A stretch of 34,113 nt of DNA, from NCBI GenBank assembly GCA_903915535.1, contig CAIWTJ010000208.1, positions 1 through 34,113 on the forward strand, given 5' to 3'. The position numbers and the translations under genes are program-made. Below the pieces are notes generated by a model. It was not told the DNA's origin and searched no databases. It was given only the letters and a program-made list of their open reading frames with translations. Shown here one piece after another: positions 1 to 7,439 of the stretch. The stretch comes from Enhydrobacter aerosaccus. Its GTDB lineage: Bacteria > Pseudomonadota > Alphaproteobacteria > Reyranellales > Reyranellaceae. Within the stretch, counting starts at the first letter, position 1. The number at the start of each line of letters is the position of its first letter.

Positions 1-58
1 CCAGGAATGTCTCCATGGCGCCGTCCTTCGTCTTGATGTCGACGATTTGCTCTTTCAT
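1..58 (-). CDS. Dienelactone hydrolase family protein, N-terminal fragment
   Basis: Only the first 19 codons are inside the window; the gene runs off the left edge. The visible peptide begins MKEQIVDIKTKDGAMETFL. A short beta-strand start of the form I-x-I-K-T-x-D-G-x-M-x-x-F is typical of the dienelactone hydrolase / carboxymethylenebutenolidase family of alpha/beta hydrolases. A purine-rich ribosome binding site (GGGGAGAGA) lies a few bases upstream of the ATG at 58. It diverges from the binding-protein gene at 114, so the 55-base spacer must hold both control regions. No catalytic residue is visible, so the family call rests on the N-terminus alone. Confidence 0.5.
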   Translation of the reverse strand, partial: MKEQIVDIKTKDGAMETFL

Positions 59-113
59 GACCGTCTCTCTCCCCTTACGCTTCGGGCAACTATAAAGCCA
101 AGGGAGTGAAACG

Positions 114-1331
114 ATGAAGCGTTCCGTGTTTTGTGCGGCGGCCTGTCTTTTCGCCGCGTGGACTTTCCCGGCAGCCGCGCAACTCTCCGACGACACCGTC
201 AAGATCGGCGTCGCCACCGACATGTCGAGCCTCTATGCCGACATCAACGGCCCCGGCGCCGTGGCGGCCACACAGATGGCCATCGACGATTTCGGCGGCA
301 CCGCCCTTGGCAAGAAGATCGAGCTCGTCTTCGGCGACATCCAGAACAAGGCCGACGTCGCGGCGACGCTCGCCGGCCGCTGGTACGCCGACGAGAAGGT
401 CGACATGATCCTGGGCGCGGGCGCCTCGTCCTCTTCCATCGCCATCGTGAACGTGGCGGGTGAGAAGAAGAAGCTGTTCCTCGCGCCGGACCCCGGCTCG
501 TCCGACATCACGGGCAAGTTCTGCAATCCCTATACCGTGCATTGGGTCTATGACACCGCCGCGCTCGCCAATGTGACCGGCTCCGCCGTCGTCAAGGGCG
601 GCGGCAAGGACTGGTTCTTTCTCACCGCCGACTATGCCTTCGGCTACGCTCTGCAGCGCGACGCCGCGGCCGTCGTCACCCAGGCCGGCGGCAAGATCCT
701 GGGCGAGGTCAAGCATCCCATCAACACCAGCGACTTCTCCTCGTTCCTGCTGCAGGCGCAGGCGTCGAAGGCGCAAATCATCGGTCTCGCCAACGCCGGC
801 GGCGATACGGTGAACTCGATCAAGCAGGCCGCCGAATTCGGCATCGTCAAGGGTGGCCAGAAGCTCGCCGCGCTGCTGGGCTTCGTCTCCGACGTGCACT
901 CGCTCGGCCTCGAGCGCGCCCAGGGCCTGCGGCTGACCGAGGCGTTCTACTGGGACTTCAACGACAAGACCCGCTCCTTCTCCAAGCGCTTTGCCGAGAA
1001 GAACAAGGGCAAGATGCCGACCAGCGTGCAGGCCGGCTTCTACTCCGCCACCCTCGCCTACCTGAATGCCGTCAAGGCGACGGGGACCGACAATGCGGAG
1101 AAAGTCATGGCCTACCTCAAGTCCCAGAAATGGGACGACCCCATCTTCGGCCCGAGCTACATCCGCGCCGACGGCCGCAAGATGCATGACATGTACCTCT
1201 TCGAGGTCAAGACGCCTGGCGAGTCCAAGGGACCGTGGGACTACTACAAGCTGCTCGCGACGGTGCCCGCCGAGCAGGCCTTCCGTCCGATGGACCCGAC
1301 CACCTGCACGATGCTCGCGAAAAAGAACTGA
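114..1331 (+). CDS. ABC transporter substrate-binding protein, branched-chain amino acid (LivK) type
   Basis: A 405-residue periplasmic binding protein of the type 1 fold (Peripla_BP_6 / LivK-like). Residues 1-22 form a Sec signal peptide: basic MKR, a hydrophobic core, and cleavage near AAA|QLS. The mature start, with T-V-K-I-G-V near residue 30, is the usual first strand of this family, and the following region about gathering and depleting substrate lobes (for example FGDIQNKAD) fits it. The ATG at 114 is preceded by AAGGGAG at a normal distance. No LivHMGF permease or ATPase genes lie alongside, so it either serves a transporter encoded elsewhere or acts as a sensor. The gene is followed after 11 bases by a propeller protein, so the two are probably co-transcribed. 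The ligand cannot be read from sequence; aromatic acids, amides and amino acids are all bound by this family. Confidence 0.88.
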   Translation: MKRSVFCAAACLFAAWTFPAAAQLSDDTVKIGVATDMSSLYADINGPGAVAATQMAIDDFGGTALGKKIELVFGDIQNKADVAATLAGRWYADEKVDMILGAGASSSSIAIVNVAGEKKKLFLAPDPGSSDITGKFCNPYTVHWVYDTAALANVTGSAVVKGGGKDWFFLTADYAFGYALQRDAAAVVTQAGGKILGEVKHPINTSDFSSFLLQAQASKAQIIGLANAGGDTVNSIKQAAEFGIVKGGQKLAALLGFVSDVHSLGLERAQGLRLTEAFYWDFNDKTRSFSKRFAEKNKGKMPTSVQAGFYSATLAYLNAVKATGTDNAEKVMAYLKSQKWDDPIFGPSYIRADGRKMHDMYLFEVKTPGESKGPWDYYKLLATVPAEQAFRPMDPTTCTMLAKKN

Positions 1332-1342
1332 GGAGACCCATC

Positions 1343-2395
1343 ATGGCCGATTCGTCAAACATCTACGTGGGCGTGGCCGGTTACTTCGGGAAGCCGGACC
1401 ACCCCGGCAAGACCGGCGTCTTCCGCCGGGCCGCCAAGGGCGGCGACTGGCAGCATGTGCTTGGCAGCGTCGAGGCCTACACCGTCTTCGTGCATCCCGG
1501 CGACTCGAAGAAAGTCTTCGCGGGCACCAATGACGGCGTCTGGATCAGCTCAGACTCGGGTGCGTCTTTCAAACGGGCGAATTTTCCGGACAAGGGCACC
1601 CAGGTCTGGTCCTTCCTCGTCGACTGCCGCGATCCGCAGAAGATGCTGGCTGGCGCCTCGCCGATCGACGTCTATCGCAGCGAGGACGGCGGCGCGAGCT
1701 GGCGCAAGCTCGCGACTCCGAAGATCGGCACACACTGCAAGGGACCGTTCGCTTCCCGCGTGATGCGCCTTGCCCAGAACCCGAAGAAGCCCGACGAGAT
1801 CTACGCCGCGCTCGAGATCAACGGCGCGATGCGCTCGACCGACGGCGGCGAGACCTGGACGGACTGCAGCGACGGGCTGATCAAGCTTTCCGAGAGGGAA
1901 CATCTCAAGAGCAAGATCGTAAGCGATACGACTGCCGAAGGCATGCTCGATGGCCACGCCGTCACGATCAACCCCGCCGATCCGGAGTCGCCGATCCTCG
2001 CCTTGCGCATGGGCCTGTTCCGCACCACCGACCACGGCAAGACCTGGCAGGATATGGAAGTCGGCCGCTTCTCGCCCACGACCTACGGGCGCGACGTGAA
2101 GGTCTCGCCCGCCGAGCCCAACACGCTCTACGCCGCGCTCTCGGTCGCCGCCGCGAGCCACGACGGCGGGCTCTACCGCAGCCAGGACAACGGCCAGAGC
2201 TGGAAGCGCTTCGACAAGGTTCAGGTACACGGCACGATCATGTCGATCGGCCTGCACGCGAAGGACCCCAAGCAGGTCTATATCGGCGCTCGCTATGATG
2301 GCGAGGTGTTCGGCACCCAGGATGGCGGCGACACTTGGCAGGCGATGCCCCTGCCGGGCGAGGTCCAGCACATCTATTCAGTGGCCTGCGGATAG
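1343..2395 (+). CDS. BNR/Asp-box beta-propeller protein (sortilin/sialidase-like fold)
   Basis: A 350-residue protein starting at the ATG at 1343, which has AGGAG eight bases upstream, just after the stop of the binding protein. It carries six Asp-box motifs of the form S/T-x-D-x-G-x-x-W/F: SSDSGASF, RSEDGGASW, RSTDGGETW, RTTDHGKTW, RSQDNGQSW and GTQDGGDTW. These are spaced as the blades of a beta-propeller, like the VPS10/sortilin and photosystem II stability factor (HCF136/YCF48) folds. I see no signal peptide and no sialidase FRIP motif, so it is unlikely to be a sialidase; the location is probably cytoplasmic. The function is unknown. Pairing with a LivK-type binding protein suggests a part in the same uptake or catabolic pathway, but that is inference. 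Confidence 0.8.
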   Translation: MADSSNIYVGVAGYFGKPDHPGKTGVFRRAAKGGDWQHVLGSVEAYTVFVHPGDSKKVFAGTNDGVWISSDSGASFKRANFPDKGTQVWSFLVDCRDPQKMLAGASPIDVYRSEDGGASWRKLATPKIGTHCKGPFASRVMRLAQNPKKPDEIYAALEINGAMRSTDGGETWTDCSDGLIKLSEREHLKSKIVSDTTAEGMLDGHAVTINPADPESPILALRMGLFRTTDHGKTWQDMEVGRFSPTTYGRDVKVSPAEPNTLYAALSVAAASHDGGLYRSQDNGQSWKRFDKVQVHGTIMSIGLHAKDPKQVYIGARYDGEVFGTQDGGDTWQAMPLPGEVQHIYSVACG

Positions 2396-2401
2396 GAGAA
2401 A

Positions 2402-2420
2402 TGTCCCAAATCCCGGGACA
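2402..2420 (+). terminator. Hairpin just after the propeller gene
   Basis: TGTCCC (2402-2407) pairs with GGGACA (2415-2420) over a seven-base loop. GGAG at 2395-2398 and CTCC just after 2420 can extend the stem imperfectly. It begins six bases after the stop codon of the propeller gene. There is no T-tract, so this may be a weak or factor-dependent end, or only an mRNA 3' stabiliser. Confidence 0.4.
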
Positions 2421-2479
2421 CCTCCGTTGCTTACGCCAGCGGCATTTTTCGCGATTTGTACCGAATCCCGCCACCCCTC

Positions 2480-2500
2480 CCGCGCAATAATATTGCGCGG
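2480..2500 (-). terminator. Nine-base-pair hairpin after the PfpI-family gene
   Basis: CCGCGCAAT (2480-2488) and ATTGCGCGG (2492-2500) are exact reverse complements around a three-base loop. The hairpin sits 11 bases beyond the minus-strand stop at 2512 in the convergent gap, so it probably marks the end of that transcript. No T-run follows on either strand. Confidence 0.45.
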
Positions 2501-2511
2501 ATAGGAGCCTC

Positions 2512-3132
2512 CTAGGGGGACTGCTGCGGAAACTTCTCGAGATTGGCGGCCCACGCGCGGTCGTATTCGAGGATGCGCGCGGTCTCCCCTGCGACGTCCG
2601 GGCCGTAGAGGCGCTTCAGCAGATAGAGCATCGCGTCGATGCAGAGCGAGACGCCGCCACCCGTGATCACCTGTCCCGCGTCGACGAGACTGGCCTCGCG
2701 CACGTCGATGGCGGGATGACGCTCGCGCATCAGGCCGATCGGCGGCAGTTCGGGCGGCACGACTTCGCGCTTGGTCGTCGCCGGCTTGCCGTCGAGCACG
2801 CCCGACGCGCCCAGGATCATGCCGCCGGTGCAGACGGAGACGAGCAGCGTGTCCCTCGCCCGCTGGCGCAGCGCCGAGAGAGTCTCCGGCCGTTTGCTCT
2901 CCTCCTGCCACCCCGGTCCGCCGGTCACGATCAGCACGTCGAGCTTTGGTGCGGCGCCCAGCGCGTGATCGGCCATCACGACAAGACCATTGGAGAGCTT
3001 CACCGGCCCTGGCGCGTGCGCCAGGGTCGTGATCTCGATGTCCGGCCGGATGCGGCGCGCCATCGACAGCACGCCGAAGGTAGCCAGATCGATCGGCTCG
3101 ACGCCGTCATAGATGAAGACTCCGAATTTCAT
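2512..3132 (-). CDS. DJ-1/PfpI family protein (isonitrile hydratase-like)
   Basis: A 206-residue class I glutamine-amidotransferase-fold protein. The start MKFGVFIYDGVEPIDLA is the classic first strand of the ThiJ/PfpI group. The nucleophile elbow is V-S-V-C-T-G-G with Cys101, followed by G-x-L-x-G-K-x-A-T-T, as in Pseudomonas isonitrile hydratase (InhA) and the sensor domain of some AraC regulators. A C-terminal GGGVSLCIDAMLYLL segment is also typical. There is no helix-turn-helix, so this is the stand-alone enzyme form. The start at 3132 is chosen over an upstream frame opening at 3156 because AGGAG lies five bases before it. It diverges from the MFS gene 59 bases away. Isonitrile hydratase, glyoxalase III and amidase roles all occur in the family; the substrate is not fixed. 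Confidence 0.8.
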   Translation of the reverse strand: MKFGVFIYDGVEPIDLATFGVLSMARRIRPDIEITTLAHAPGPVKLSNGLVVMADHALGAAPKLDVLIVTGGPGWQEESKRPETLSALRQRARDTLLVSVCTGGMILGASGVLDGKPATTKREVVPPELPPIGLMRERHPAIDVREASLVDAGQVITGGGVSLCIDAMLYLLKRLYGPDVAGETARILEYDRAWAANLEKFPQQSP

Positions 3133-3191
3133 GGCACTCCTGCTGGCACGGAACATGCTCGAATCGTGCCGGGACTTCAGGGGGACACGCC

Positions 3192-4496
3192 ATGACTACC
3201 ATCACAGCAGGTGCGGGTGCACCTCCCGCCAGGAGCATGGCGACCATCGCCTTCGCCGGCACCTTCGGCACCATCATTGAATGGTACGACTTCCTGATCT
3301 ACGGCACCGCGGCGGCGCTGGTCTTCAACAAGTTGTTCTTCCCGACGGTCGATCCCTTGACCGGTACCCTCGCCTCGCTCGCGACCTACGCCGTGGGCTT
3401 CGTGGCCCGGCCGGTGGGCGGCGCTCTGTTCGGCTATTTCGGCGACCGCATCGGCCGCAAGTCGATGCTGCTTCTTACCATGATGATCATGGGCCTGGGC
3501 ACTTTCCTGGTCGGTCTGCTGCCGACCTACAATCAGGTCGGCATCCTGGCGCCGATCCTGCTCGTCATCCTGCGCTTCGTGCAGGGCCTCGCGCTGGGCG
3601 GCGAATGGGGCGGCGCTTCGCTGATGGTGCTCGAGCATGCGCCTGCCGGAAAGCGCGGCTTTTACGGCAGCCTGGTGCAGGTCGGCTTCTCCCTGGGCCT
3701 CGTCACCTCCTCCGGCGTATTCGCGCTGGTGACCATGATGCCCGAGACGTCGTTCCTGTCGTGGGGATGGCGCATTCCTTTCATTGTCAGCATCCTTCTG
3801 GTGGGAGTCGGCGCTTTCGTGCGCGCACGCATTCCCGAGACGCCGGTGTTCGAGGAGATGAAGGCGAGCAAGAACATCTCGCCCAACCCGTTCCTCGAGA
3901 CCCTGATGAAGCATCCGCGCTCCTTCTTCGTTGCACTGGGCCTCAAGCTGTCCGAGGTGTCCTGGGTCTATATGCTCACCGTGTTTGTCGTAGGCTATGC
4001 CGTGACGAAGCTCTCCCTGCCGCGCAAGCTGATGCTCGACGCAGTGTTCTGGGCAGCCCTGATCGAAGTCCTGACCATCCCCCTGTTCGGCTGGCTGTGT
4101 GACAAGATCGGCCGGCGGCCGTTCTATTTCCTGGGTGTGCTGTTCACCATCGTCTTCGCCTTCCCGCTGTTCTGGATGCTGAACACCAAGGATCCCGCGA
4201 CGGTGATGTTGGCGATCATCATCGGCCTCAACCTCGGTCACGGGCTGATGTTCGCGCCCGAATCGGCCTACTTTCCCGAACTGTTCGGTGCCCGGGTGCG
4301 CTTCACCGGCGCCTCCTTCGGCTTCCAGGCGTCGGCGGCCATTGGCGGAGGCTTCGCGCCGATCATCGCGACCTGGCTGGCCGACCTGATGGGCGGAACG
4401 GCAGGCGTCTCCATCATGCTGATTCTGCTGGCGCTGGTCACCCTGGTCGCGACATTCTTCGCGCGAGAGACCAAGGATGAACCGCTGCTGAAATGA
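3192..4496 (+). CDS. MFS transporter, metabolite:H+ symporter (MHS) family
   Basis: A 434-residue inner-membrane transporter with about 12 hydrophobic segments. The N-terminal FGTIIEWYDFLIYG signature, the cytoplasmic loop GDRIGRKSMLL (MFS motif A) and the RFVQGLALGGEWGG helix are hallmarks of the MHS group, which contains ShiA, KgtP, ProP and citrate or dicarboxylate carriers. A second motif-A-like loop, CDKIGRRPFY, lies in the C-terminal half. The ATG at 3192 is preceded by AGGGGG. The stop overlaps the start of the next gene by four bases (ATGA), so the carrier and the hydrolase after it are translationally coupled and likely handle one substrate. Which organic acid or zwitterion is moved cannot be told from sequence. 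Confidence 0.9.
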   Translation: MTTITAGAGAPPARSMATIAFAGTFGTIIEWYDFLIYGTAAALVFNKLFFPTVDPLTGTLASLATYAVGFVARPVGGALFGYFGDRIGRKSMLLLTMMIMGLGTFLVGLLPTYNQVGILAPILLVILRFVQGLALGGEWGGASLMVLEHAPAGKRGFYGSLVQVGFSLGLVTSSGVFALVTMMPETSFLSWGWRIPFIVSILLVGVGAFVRARIPETPVFEEMKASKNISPNPFLETLMKHPRSFFVALGLKLSEVSWVYMLTVFVVGYAVTKLSLPRKLMLDAVFWAALIEVLTIPLFGWLCDKIGRRPFYFLGVLFTIVFAFPLFWMLNTKDPATVMLAIIIGLNLGHGLMFAPESAYFPELFGARVRFTGASFGFQASAAIGGGFAPIIATWLADLMGGTAGVSIMLILLALVTLVATFFARETKDEPLLK

Positions 4497-5329
4497 CCAA
4501 GCTCCGCTACTTCGGCTGGTCGGCACTCTCGATCGAGACGCCGGCCGGCGCCCTCTTCTTCGACCCCTTCTTCCGGCCCTATTGCGGCGCGGAGTGGTTT
4601 CATCTGGCCGACTTCAAGCATGCCAAATACATCTGCGTGACGCATGGCCATGAGGAGCACTTCCTCGACGTGCCGGTGATCGCCAGGGAAACCGGCGCGA
4701 CGGTGATCGGGTCGCCCTCGGTGTGCTCGTTCCTGAAATGGCGCCGCGGCATACCGGAAAGCCAGATGCGCACGATCGATCCCAAGCGATTCCAGACCAT
4801 CTCCGTGCCGGGCTTCACGATCTCGGCCTTCCGCTGGAAGCATCGCGACATCAACCTGCCGCGCGCGCTGAGCCGCGCCCTCTTCCACGGCAATGCCACG
4901 CAGCTCTCCTGGGCCTGGAGCAGTGCCACGCGCGCGCCGTTCTATTCGCCCTATACGGGTTTCCACGTCACTTTGCCCGACGGGCTGACCGTGCTGAACT
5001 ACAACGAGGGCTTCAACACCAAGATGACCGATTCCGAGATCGGCGATCTCGGTACCCGGCATCGCACAGACGTGTTGCTGGCCGGCATGCAGCTCAACTT
5101 CATCGACGACGTCGTGCGCGGCGTCGCGGCACTCAAGCCCAAGGTCGTGGTTCTCTACCCGCCGCACGAATACTTCCATGCCATGATGGGCGCGACATCG
5201 GAGCCATGGCCCGCGTTCGCTGACGCAGTCCGCGCCCGATTCCCGTCGATCGACGTGCACATCGCGGCGCCAGGCTTCGAACTCTCCCTGAGTGCCGATG
5301 ATCCTTCGGGAAAGCTGAAGGCGGCCTAG
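4493..5329 (+). CDS. Metallo-beta-lactamase-fold hydrolase, UlaG-like
   Basis: A 278-residue cytoplasmic protein. The opening LRYFGWSALSIETPAG then FFDPF matches the UlaG/YtnP-like branch of the metallo-beta-lactamase superfamily, which includes L-ascorbate-6-phosphate lactonase and NAPE-PLD-like enzymes. The metal motif reads H51-G-H53-E-E55-H56, so the usual Asp of HxHxDH is replaced by Glu. Later candidate ligands are D101-region residues and His near HEYFHAMMG at the C-terminal side. Its start overlaps the upstream MHS carrier (ATGA). The coupling suggests it opens a lactone or hydrolyses an ester of the imported compound. The substrate is unknown. Confidence 0.75.
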   Translation: MTKLRYFGWSALSIETPAGALFFDPFFRPYCGAEWFHLADFKHAKYICVTHGHEEHFLDVPVIARETGATVIGSPSVCSFLKWRRGIPESQMRTIDPKRFQTISVPGFTISAFRWKHRDINLPRALSRALFHGNATQLSWAWSSATRAPFYSPYTGFHVTLPDGLTVLNYNEGFNTKMTDSEIGDLGTRHRTDVLLAGMQLNFIDDVVRGVAALKPKVVVLYPPHEYFHAMMGATSEPWPAFADAVRARFPSIDVHIAAPGFELSLSADDPSGKLKAA

Positions 5330-5346
5330 AGGTCACGGCGACGCAA

Positions 5347-5368
5347 CTATTTGCAGCACTGCAAGTAG
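5347..5368. repeat. Inverted repeat rich in TGCA, downstream of the hydrolase gene
   Basis: CTATTTGCAG (5347-5356) and CTGCAAGTAG (5359-5368) form an inverted repeat with a single T-G wobble, and a further CTGCAA follows at 5369-5374. It starts 18 bases after the hydrolase stop, so it may be a terminator stem, but there is no T-run. The repeated TGCA steps look equally like a protein-binding site upstream of the Flp pilin gene. Confidence 0.4.
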
Positions 5369-5425
5369 CTGCAATGGTTACAAAGAGACTTCAAACGATA
5401 CCCGAATGGACGATGCTTGAAGCGA

Positions 5426-5441
5426 GAGTGCATGTACACTC
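5426..5441. promoter_or_regulatory. Candidate operator upstream of the Flp pilin gene
   Basis: GAGTG (5426-5430) and CACTC (5437-5441) are inverted around CATGTA. This lies 58 bases upstream of the pilin start, next to a TTGAAG hexamer (5450-5455) that could serve as a -35 element. Position is the only support. Confidence 0.25.
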
Positions 5442-5498
5442 CTGCGCATTGAAGCCGCGTATCCAATATTCGAAACGTCAATAAATTCGGGGATAAAG

Positions 5499-5663
5499 AT
5501 GCTGTCTATTTTCCGCAAGCTGATGAAGAACGACCGTGGCGCCACCGCCATCGAGTACACGCTGATTGCCTCGCTGATCTCTGTCGCGGCGATCGTCGCG
5601 ATGAACAAGGTCGGCGGCAAGCTCACCAACGTGCTGACCAACGTCTCCAATGCGATGACCTGA
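5499..5663 (+). CDS. flp: Flp/Fap-type IVb pilin
   Basis: A 54-residue protein, easily missed because of its size. The leader MLSIFRKLMKNDRG ends in Gly14, and the mature form starts A-T-A-I-E-Y-T-L-I-A, with Glu at +5 and Tyr at +6. This is the exact signature cut by the TadV/CpaA prepilin peptidase and shared by Caulobacter PilA and Aggregatibacter Flp1. A hydrophobic helix of about 20 residues follows, then a short polar tail. GGGGA lies six bases before the ATG at 5499, and a strong terminator follows. No tad/cpa assembly genes are in the window, so the pilin depends on a machine encoded elsewhere. Product: subunit of thin, bundle-forming adhesive pili. Confidence 0.9.
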   Translation: MLSIFRKLMKNDRGATAIEYTLIASLISVAAIVAMNKVGGKLTNVLTNVSNAMT

Positions 5664-5691
5664 TCGGTCATCCGCCGCGTACCGCGTACGG

Positions 5692-5724
5692 AACGAGCCG
5701 GGGATCCCACACCCGGCTCGTTTT
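5692..5724 (+). terminator. Strong intrinsic terminator of the flp gene
   Basis: AACGAGCCGGG (5692-5702) pairs perfectly with CCCGGCTCGTT (5712-5722) around a nine-base loop, ending in TTTT (5721-5724). It lies 28 bases after the pilin stop. This is one of the best Rho-independent terminators in the window and fits a monocistronic, highly expressed pilin mRNA. Confidence 0.88.
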
Positions 5725-5783
5725 GCATGCGCAGTACAATTCACCAATATATACAAAGACTTAGGCCCTCTTCGGCCCACTCC

Positions 5784-5798
5784 GGCGGGGCACCCGCC
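5784..5798 (-). terminator. GC hairpin after the minus-strand binding protein
   Basis: GGCGGG (5784-5789) and CCCGCC (5793-5798) pair around a three-base loop, 43 bases beyond the minus-strand stop at 5842. There is no T-run, so this is only a possible transcript end. The rest of the gap 5664-5841 shows nothing else besides the flp terminator. Confidence 0.3.
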
Positions 5799-5841
5799 TG
5801 CGCCCGCCCACGACAGGCCTTCCTTAGTCCTCAAAAGACGT

Positions 5842-7062
5842 TCAGCTGCTCTCGGCGTGCATGACGTCGCCGAACAGCTCCCAGGTCTGTCCCTTGAAGC
5901 GCTGCAACTGCACCGCCTGGATGGGAAAGTAATCCGTCGGGCTGGTGCTCACCGTGATGCCAGGCAGCAGGCAGGGCACCCTGTAATTCTTGAAGCTGGC
6001 CGCCTGCTTCATGACGTTGGCGCGGGTCAGCTCGTCACCGCAGCGGCGCAGGGTCTCGGCCATCAATCTCGAGACGGTGTAGCCGTTCATATTGCCATTG
6101 TCGGCGATGTGCGCTGTCGGATGGTACTTAGACATGAACGCCTTGAAGCCCTTCATGTCCTCGTGATTCTCCCAGTTGGGATCGGTCGCGTCCATCGTAT
6201 ACGCCGCCGTCAGGATGCCCTGCACGTTGTCGAAGCCCGCGGGCTTCATCACCGTGCCCACGCTGGCCGAGACATTGTTCACGTACTGAACCGGCTTCCA
6301 GCCGAGATCCGCCACCTTGCGCATCGCCTGCGCCGCGAATTTCGGCGTGGCGATGTTGAAGAACACGTTGGCGCCCGACGACTTCAGCTGGATGATCTGC
6401 GAGTCGACAGTCGGCTCGTTGATTTCGTAAGTCACGTGCTTGACGACGAGACTTCCCTGCTTGCCGAGCCCCTCTTTGAAGCCCTCCCAGTAATCCTTGC
6501 CGTAATCGTCGTTCTGCATCAGCACGCCGATCTTCGGATCCTTCACGTTGGCCAAGATGTGCTTGGCGTAGATCGCGCCTTCGGTGTGGTAGTCGGGCTG
6601 GTAGCCCATGGTCCACGGGAAGCGCGCCGGATCGCCCCACTTCGACGCGCCGGTGGCGACGTAGAGATGCGGCACCTTCTTCTGGTTCATGTACTTATGA
6701 ACCGCGGTATTGGTCGCGGTGCCCAGCGTGTTGTGCGTGCACAGCACCTTGTCCTGCTCGACCAGCTGGCGGATGCACTCCACGGTCTTGGAGGGATTGT
6801 AGCCGTCGTCGAGGCTGATCACCTTGACCTTGCGGCCATTGATGCCGCCCTGGTCGTTGATCATGTCGAAGAAGGCCACCACGGCCTTGCCGTTCACGCC
6901 GTAGGCCGAGGCCGGCCCACTGTAGGGACAGGTATGGCCGATCTTGATCTCGGTATCGCTGGCGCCGTCGTCGTACTTCTTCTGGCTCAAGGCGATGTGA
7001 GGTGCGCCAAGCACAGCAGCGGCCGACGCGCCGCCCATGAAGGTTCGCCGATTGGTTCTCAT
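5842..7062 (-). CDS. ABC transporter substrate-binding protein, LivK type, Tat-exported
   Basis: A 406-residue type 1 periplasmic binding protein. The N-terminus MRTNRRTFMGGASAAAVLG has the twin-arginine motif N-R-R-T-F-M before a short hydrophobic stretch, so export is probably by Tat, with cleavage after about residue 27. The mature part shows the strand E-I-K-I-G-H-T-C-P-Y-S-G-P, typical of amide/urea/branched-chain amino acid binding proteins, then D-D-G-Y-N-P-S-K-T and ND-D-Y-G-K-D-Y. The start at 7062 is preferred over an in-frame extension to 7122 because AGGGAG precedes it and the Tat motif is then at the very N-terminus. No permease genes adjoin. The ligand is unknown. Confidence 0.88.
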   Translation of the reverse strand: MRTNRRTFMGGASAAAVLGAPHIALSQKKYDDGASDTEIKIGHTCPYSGPASAYGVNGKAVVAFFDMINDQGGINGRKVKVISLDDGYNPSKTVECIRQLVEQDKVLCTHNTLGTATNTAVHKYMNQKKVPHLYVATGASKWGDPARFPWTMGYQPDYHTEGAIYAKHILANVKDPKIGVLMQNDDYGKDYWEGFKEGLGKQGSLVVKHVTYEINEPTVDSQIIQLKSSGANVFFNIATPKFAAQAMRKVADLGWKPVQYVNNVSASVGTVMKPAGFDNVQGILTAAYTMDATDPNWENHEDMKGFKAFMSKYHPTAHIADNGNMNGYTVSRLMAETLRRCGDELTRANVMKQAASFKNYRVPCLLPGITVSTSPTDYFPIQAVQLQRFKGQTWELFGDVMHAESS

Positions 7063-7128
7063 GTTTCGCTCCCTGCCGGAACTCTTTTGGTTCCGTAAGG
7101 GGAGAATACACCCGGACTGCACAAAACG

Positions 7129-7156
7129 AAAAGGGCGCCCACTCGATGGGCGCCCT
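7129..7156 (-). terminator. Intrinsic terminator of the CsbD-like gene
   Basis: Read on the minus strand, AGGGCGCCC (7156-7148) pairs with GGGCGCCCT (7140-7132) around a seven-base loop, and the stem runs into TTTT (7132-7129). It lies 25 bases beyond the CsbD stop. It separates that gene from the binding protein downstream. Confidence 0.85.
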
Positions 7157-7181
7157 CTCCAGTCAGCTCATTGAGGCGGCG

Positions 7182-7370
7182 TTAGCCGTCGACCACCTTC
7201 TTGACGGCATCCTTGGCGTGGCCAACGGCCTTCTGCACGTCGCCCTTGGCTTCCTGCATGGCGCCGTCGACCTTCATCTTGTCGTTGCCGGTGGCGTTGC
7301 CGATGCCCTGCTTGGCCTTGCCAACGGCTTCGTTGGTCGCGCCCTTGATCTTGTCGGTGGTGCTGCTCAT
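7182..7370 (-). CDS. CsbD family stress-response protein
   Basis: A 62-residue, highly charged and Ala/Gly/Lys-rich protein with no Cys, Trp, Phe or Tyr. The start [20 protein letters not shown] is the family signature: a D-K-I-K-G-x-x-N-E-x-x-G-K-x-K stretch, with a second related [15 protein letters not shown] half. CsbD-like proteins (E. coli YjbJ, Bacillus CsbD) are abundant, probably disordered proteins made under general stress; their molecular role is not established. GGAGG lies five bases before the ATG. A strong terminator follows, so it is likely a single-gene transcript. Confidence 0.9.
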   Translation of the reverse strand: MSSTTDKIKGATNEAVGKAKQGIGNATGNDKMKVDGAMQEAKGDVQKAVGHAKDAVKKVVDG

Positions 7371-7439
7371 TGGTGCCTCCGTTGTAGGTTCAACCCATTC
7401 AACGTGCCCAAGCGACAGTCGTTGCGGCCAATATCGCCG

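Noticed and set aside
3177..4526. 449-codon minus-strand open frame
   Set aside because: It is the antisense of the MHS transporter; composition is Gln/His/Arg-rich without hydrophobic or domain pattern.
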